15,519 nt of DNA from Rubrobacter sp. Its GTDB lineage: Bacteria; Actinomycetota; Rubrobacteria; Rubrobacterales; Rubrobacteraceae. Below the pieces are notes generated by a model, which ran no database searches, was not told the origin of the DNA, and saw only the letters and a list, made by a program, of their open reading frames with translations. Below are positions 12,062-15,519 of the stretch, in pieces; positions within the stretch are counted from its first letter, which is position 1, and every line of letters starts with the position of its first letter. The stretch spans positions 1 through 15,519 of the forward strand of contig JADDPV010000024.1 of assembly GCA_016781705.1 (NCBI GenBank), given 5' to 3'. The position numbers and the translations under genes were made by a program.

Positions 12062-14215
12062 GTGGGAAGAGAGACCTCCGCGAAGGTTCCGTACACGGAC
12101 GAGCAGCGCCACCCGGAACCGAACGGGCATTCGCGGCGTTCCCCCGGCGGGTGGGGGTCGCGGCGCAAGGGAACGGACAGGCTGGAAGTCGAGTGGCGTT
12201 TCGACGCGCCAGACCTCGCCGTGGTCGAGGGCTGGCTGGCCGGTCGTAGCGGCGCTCTCGAGACCCCCGGCGTCTCCGTCGCCGCAGAAGGCGAGACGAA
12301 GGCGCTCTCGGACACCTACCACGACACCGAAGACTGGCGCTTCTACCGGGCCGGCTACGCCTTGCGCGTGCGCGAGGGCGAGAAAGGCGGTGCCGAGGCG
12401 ACGCTCAAGTCGCTAACCGCGGAGAGCGGCGACGCGGGCGAGGCGAGGCGCCGCGAGGTCACCGAGACGCTCAAGGGCGACGGTGCCGCCGTGGAGTCTC
12501 TGCGCGGCTCCAGAGGCCCCGCCGGCGAGCTCTTCCGGGCCTTCGCCGGCGCTCGCGAGGTACGGTCCGTCTTCGCGTTGCGCACCCGCTGCCGGACCTT
12601 CGACCTCGTGCTCCGCGACGCTCCAGAAAACGGCGGGGGGATCGTCGCCGACGCCTCCGGGGACATCCGGGAGGCGGACGAGGGCGACGGCGGCGGTGAT
12701 CGGGTCGAAGGCGAGGCCTCCACGGACGCCCCGGCGAACGGCGCAGGGGTCGTGATCGACGCCTCGGGCGACGTCCGCGAACGCGAGAGCGGGGAGGCGG
12801 AGGAAACCGACACCAGGTCTGAAGACGGTGTCGAGGACGAGACCGAGGAGATCGTCGTCGATGCCGCGGGGGACATCCGCGAGCGCGAGCCATGGGACGA
12901 ACCCTCGGATGAGCCTTCTGATGGCGTTGCCGGCGGAGCCGGCGGGCGCGTGGTGGGCGAGGTCGCGCTCGACGAGACGGAGATATTGCTCGGGGATGGG
13001 GAGGAGCCGGTACGGCTCTCGCGCGTGGAGGTCGAGGTGGGCACCGGGGATGTTGACTCTGCTCCGGAGCTTCTGGGGGGTTTCGTCGGGGAGATGCGGG
13101 AGGCTCTGGGACTGAAGCCGACCCGGCTCTCCAAGTACGCCGCGGGGCTCTTCGCGACGGGCCAGAGCCCGGAGGCGGCCGCGGACCTTGGCCCGACCGG
13201 CATAGATGCCTCGCTCACGCTGGGAGAGCTCGCCTTCGCCGTTCTGCGGCGGCAGTTCGCGAAGATGCGCTCGCACGAGCCGGGGGTCAGGATCGGGGAG
13301 GACCCCGAAGAGGTCCACGACATGCGCGTGGCGACGCGCCGGATGCGCGCCGCGATCAAGCTCTTCAAAGGGGCCCTGCCCGAGCGGGCGCGTCACCTCC
13401 GAGGCGAGTTGAAGTGGTTGGCGAACGTTCTGGGAGACGTGCGCGACCTCGACGTACAGCTCGAGCGGCTGGAGGGCTGGGTCGCCGGGACGTCCGACGA
13501 ACCGTCTGAAGACGAGGAGTACCGGGAGGCCCTGCGCAGGGCGGCCCGAGCGATGGAGAGGAGGCGCGAGGAGGCGAGGGGGCCCATGCTCGAGGCCCTC
13601 GATTCAGCCCGCTACGAGCGCTTCGAGACCTCCTTCGCCGAGATGCTCAAGCTTGGCCCGAGGGGCGGGCTCGTCCCCGGCGGTCCCCCGGACGGAGACT
13701 CGACGGCCGACGAGCCGGCCGTCGTGGCGGGTTCCGGCCTCCTCTCCCGCCGCTACCGCAAGTGGCGCAAGCTCGCCCGCGGGTTAGACGGCTCCTCTGT
13801 TCCGGAGGACTATCACGAGCTGCGCAAGGAGGGTAAGCGCCTGCGCTACGCCCTAGAGTTCTTCGCCGACGTGTACGGCGAGAGCGCTACCGACGGGTTG
13901 GTCAAGCCCCTCAAGGCCGTCCAGGACGACCTCGGGCTGCACCAGGACGACATCGTCGCCGCCGAATGGCTGCGCGAGCTCGCCACGGGTGGCCACAGGT
14001 TCCCCTCAAAGGCGGCATTCTTCGTGGGCATGCTCGCCGGGGACCTCTTGCGGGAGGCCGCCGAAATAAGGAGCGGGCTGCGCGAGAACGAAGCCTTCGG
14101 CGCCGTCGCCGGCGGCAAGGAGTGGAAGGCTTTCGAGAAGACCATCTCGAAAGCAGGCGACAAGGCGGACGCCAAGGCGGGCCCGAAGAAGAAGGCCTAC
14201 AAAAAGAAGAAGTAG
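12062..14215 (+). CDS. CYTH-CHAD domain protein with a repeat-bearing acidic insertion
   Basis: The 717-residue protein joins an N-terminal CYTH (triphosphate tunnel) domain to a CHAD domain. CYTH (about 40-365) starts with LEVEWRF, the ExExK motif with Arg46 in place of Lys, followed by SDTYHDTEDWRFYRAGYALR, EATLKSLTAE, GEVALDETEI, SRVEVEVGTGD and TRLSKYAAGL. About 110 extra residues (187-297) interrupt it and hold three copies of 'VVDASGDIRERE'. CHAD (about 382-695) shows VHDMRVATRRMRAAIKLF (418-435), LGDVRDLDVQ (457-466), YHELRKEGKRLRYALEFF (584-601) and QDDLGLHQDD (621-630), which supply the basic surface known to bind polyphosphate. The tail is lysine-rich (GPKKKAYKKKK). GTG 12062 follows GGAGG by 5 nt. 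It lies between ppk1 and sixA, 14 nt before the latter. CYTH activity, if any, is unknown. Confidence 0.93.
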   Translation: MGRETSAKVPYTDEQRHPEPNGHSRRSPGGWGSRRKGTDRLEVEWRFDAPDLAVVEGWLAGRSGALETPGVSVAAEGETKALSDTYHDTEDWRFYRAGYALRVREGEKGGAEATLKSLTAESGDAGEARRREVTETLKGDGAAVESLRGSRGPAGELFRAFAGAREVRSVFALRTRCRTFDLVLRDAPENGGGIVADASGDIREADEGDGGGDRVEGEASTDAPANGAGVVIDASGDVRERESGEAEETDTRSEDGVEDETEEIVVDAAGDIREREPWDEPSDEPSDGVAGGAGGRVVGEVALDETEILLGDGEEPVRLSRVEVEVGTGDVDSAPELLGGFVGEMREALGLKPTRLSKYAAGLFATGQSPEAAADLGPTGIDASLTLGELAFAVLRRQFAKMRSHEPGVRIGEDPEEVHDMRVATRRMRAAIKLFKGALPERARHLRGELKWLANVLGDVRDLDVQLERLEGWVAGTSDEPSEDEEYREALRRAARAMERRREEARGPMLEALDSARYERFETSFAEMLKLGPRGGLVPGGPPDGDSTADEPAVVAGSGLLSRRYRKWRKLARGLDGSSVPEDYHELRKEGKRLRYALEFFADVYGESATDGLVKPLKAVQDDLGLHQDDIVAAEWLRELATGGHRFPSKAAFFVGMLAGDLLREAAEIRSGLRENEAFGAVAGGKEWKAFEKTISKAGDKADAKAGPKKKAYKKKK
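12641..12889 (+). repeat. Triplicated motif inside the CYTH domain coding region
   Basis: Three in-frame copies of a 12-14 residue unit occur at residues 194-206 (IVADASGDIREAD), 230-242 (VVIDASGDVRERE) and 264-276 (IVVDAAGDIRERE), about 34-36 residues apart. Each is preceded and followed by acidic, Gly/Glu/Asp-rich spacer. DNA copies starting at 12641, 12749 and 12851 have clearly diverged at synonymous positions, so the duplication is not recent. Confidence 0.85.
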
Positions 14216-14229
14216 CGGAGAGACCGGGG

Positions 14230-14748
14230 GTGTGGTTGGACCTGTACGTGGTGCGGCATGCGGTGGCACACAAGCGCGACGGGGAGCGTTGGCCCGACGA
14301 CTCGGAGCGCCCGCTGACGCCCGAGGGCGAGGGACGTTTCCGGCGGGTAGCCCGGGGGATTCTGGGGTTCGTGCCCGGGGTGAATGTCGTATTGAGCAGC
14401 CCGTACGAGCGGGCGTGGCGTACGGCGGAGATCCTGGCCGAAGCCGGCTGGCCCGCGCCGAAGGTGTGCCAGGAGCTCGAGCCCGAGAACCCGCCGCAAG
14501 TCGTGGCGGCTGCGCTGGAAACCTACGCGGGGGCGGGGAGCGTGGCGGTCGTCGGGCACCGGCCGTGCCTGCATGAGCTGGTCTCGTACCTCCTGACCGC
14601 CGACACCGGGGCCACGTGGGTGAAGATCAAGAAAGGCGGCGTGGTCTGCCTCCGGTTCGATGGGGACGGAGACGCTCCGGGGCCGAAGACGGCCTCCCTG
14701 CGCTGGCTGCTCACGCCGAAGCTGCTCGAGAGACAGGCCCCCGGCTAA
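14230..14748 (+). CDS. sixA: SixA-type phosphohistidine phosphatase (histidine phosphatase superfamily)
   Basis: The 172-residue cytosolic protein starts with LYVVRHAVAHKRDGERWPDD, where R9-H10 is the RH signature of the superfamily and H10 would form the phosphohistidine intermediate. It continues with ERPLTPEGEGRFRR (26-39), LSSPYERAWRTAEIL (55-69; R61 and R64 near the phosphate pocket) and VVGHRPCLHELVSYL (107-121; second catalytic H110). Size and motifs match SixA (about 160 residues), which removes phosphate from phosphohistidine in proteins such as phosphotransfer domains. It follows the CYTH-CHAD gene by 14 nt, an association seen widely. The GTG at 14230 has GGAG 9 nt upstream, inside the end of the preceding stop region; a TTG at 14236 is an alternative. 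Its stop overlaps the stop of the opposing gene. Confidence 0.9.
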   Translation: MWLDLYVVRHAVAHKRDGERWPDDSERPLTPEGEGRFRRVARGILGFVPGVNVVLSSPYERAWRTAEILAEAGWPAPKVCQELEPENPPQVVAAALETYAGAGSVAVVGHRPCLHELVSYLLTADTGATWVKIKKGGVVCLRFDGDGDAPGPKTASLRWLLTPKLLERQAPG

Positions 14749-15421
14749 CCTCCCAACGGGATCCTCGCAACCGGCTCAGGGTCGGGGTACTCGCGGTCCC
14801 TCAAGTCCAGGAGGGTCATCTCGACGCCCTTCACCAGTATCTCCCTGACCGGCCAGTTCCTGTAGCGCCCGACGGTGGCAACGAACTCCTCCGGGGCCGG
14901 GGTGTCGTCCGGGGCGTGCATGTACGCCAGCGTCAGGTGTGGCGGCCCCGCGGAAGCGTCGATGCCGCAGCGTTCGCAGATGGCCTCGCGCAACCGCCCG
15001 AGCATCCCGCCGTCGTGCGCCTCGACGAAGACCCCCCCGGGGAAGGCGTTCAGGTTCGCGAGCCTCACGGCGAAGGCGGGGAAACCGCGCAGCGCCGCTC
15101 GGGCCCCGGCCTCGATCTCCCGCAGCCGCCCGCGCGAGACCTCCTTCTCGCTCTCGGGCTCCGGGACCAGGAAGCCAGGAGGAGCAGCGTTATGTGCACG
15201 AAGCGGTCCGGGGGCAAGGAGACGAACGGGAACGGCCTCAAAGCGTCCCTCAGGGGCTTCAGCCTCTCCCGCACCCCCGACGCGTCCACCGGCACGATAA
15301 AGGAGGCCGAGAGGGCGCGCCCGTCGCGCCAGTTCGGGTCTGTGTGCCCCCCAAACTCCAGGCGACGCTCCCTCTCGAACCTCTCCCACACCTCCGCGTA
15401 CCCGCCCACGCCGCTTGCCAC
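14745..15421 (-). pseudogene. 2H phosphoesterase (2'-5' RNA ligase / LigT-like), single frameshift
   Basis: Two minus-strand frames together give one normal-length protein of about 225 residues. The first, from GTG 15421, reads YAEVWERFERERRLEFGGHT, then SASFIVPVDA and the first 2H motif HITLLL (H at 15196-15194). The second takes over at 15196-15177 and reads GFLVPEPESEKEVSRGRLRE, FPAFAVRLANLNAFPGGVFVE and the second motif HLTLAY (H at 14939-14937), ending at TAG 14747-14745. One missing base in the CTCCTCCTGG run explains the break. Members are cyclic phosphodiesterases or RNA ligases acting on 2',3' ends of RNA; the substrate is unknown here. The second frame is also open to 15389, so a call that starts there would lose the first HxT motif. 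The start codon lacks a clear ribosome site. Confidence 0.85.
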
Positions 15422-15519
15422 CCCGCTACTGTAACAAAAGGCGCGGTCCTTCCTGAATTGCTGTGATCGCCGCGGCGGCCGAGACCGTGCTGTAGAATGT
15501 CCGCGTTTCCGTAAGGGAG
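15422..15519 (+). promoter_or_regulatory. Right-edge spacer with possible leader of a gene beyond the window
   Basis: TAGAAT at 15493-15498 resembles a -10 box, and AAGGGAG at 15513-15519 resembles a ribosome site ending exactly at the window edge, so a plus-strand gene may start within about 10 nt. No -35 is obvious. A 10-bp palindrome CGCCGCGGCG lies at 15468-15477. Confidence 0.3.

Overview
The window is GC-rich throughout, with strong GC preference at third codon positions, purine-rich Shine-Dalgarno sites and several GTG/TTG starts. The gene content suggests a Rubrobacter-like or related deep-branching actinobacterium: a Thermus/archaeal-type ApgM phosphoglycerate mutase, a three-subunit proton-translocating transhydrogenase, short Ppx and PPK1, a CYTH-CHAD protein and an actinobacterial-type sortase. 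The genus is inferred from this gene content only; no 16S or marker gene is present.

Layout. Positions 1-2114 (minus strand) carry an apparent operon apgM > udgB > DUF429, the last two overlapping as ATGA; the DUF429 gene runs off the left edge. Positions 2115-3605 (plus) hold a palindrome, a wrecked VOC/glyoxalase gene with at least three frame changes, then an intact metallo-beta-lactamase-fold hydrolase. Positions 3606-3980 look like a spacer but hold, on the minus strand, the remains of a WD40-repeat gene spread over three reading frames. Positions 3981-7004 (minus) are the operon pntAa > pntAb > pntB with 3-nt gaps and an upstream TATAAT box. A sortase gene follows at 7208-7795 (plus), then a small [2Fe-2S] ferredoxin on the minus strand (7956-8342).

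Positions 8463-14748 (plus) form a polyphosphate neighbourhood: ppx > ppk1, then after about 560 bases of degraded or noncoding DNA, CYTH-CHAD > sixA. PPK1 makes polyphosphate, Ppx degrades it, and CHAD domains are known to bind it. SixA-type phosphatases often sit beside CHAD genes. Together these suggest a local polyphosphate synthesis, turnover and binding module. A frameshifted 2H (LigT-like) phosphoesterase lies tail-to-tail with sixA and overlaps its stop codon. The last 98 bases look like the leader of a gene beyond the right edge.

The most notable observations are: a roughly 110-residue acidic insertion in the CYTH domain carrying a triplicated motif; a greatly enlarged acidic mobile loop plus a Gly-to-Ala change in the dinucleotide fold of PntAa; the hidden WD40 relic; a three-copy ACGGTA operator-like array in front of ppx; and three broken genes (VOC, WD40, 2H) among otherwise intact ones. 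No tRNA, rRNA, CRISPR array or intact mobile element was seen.
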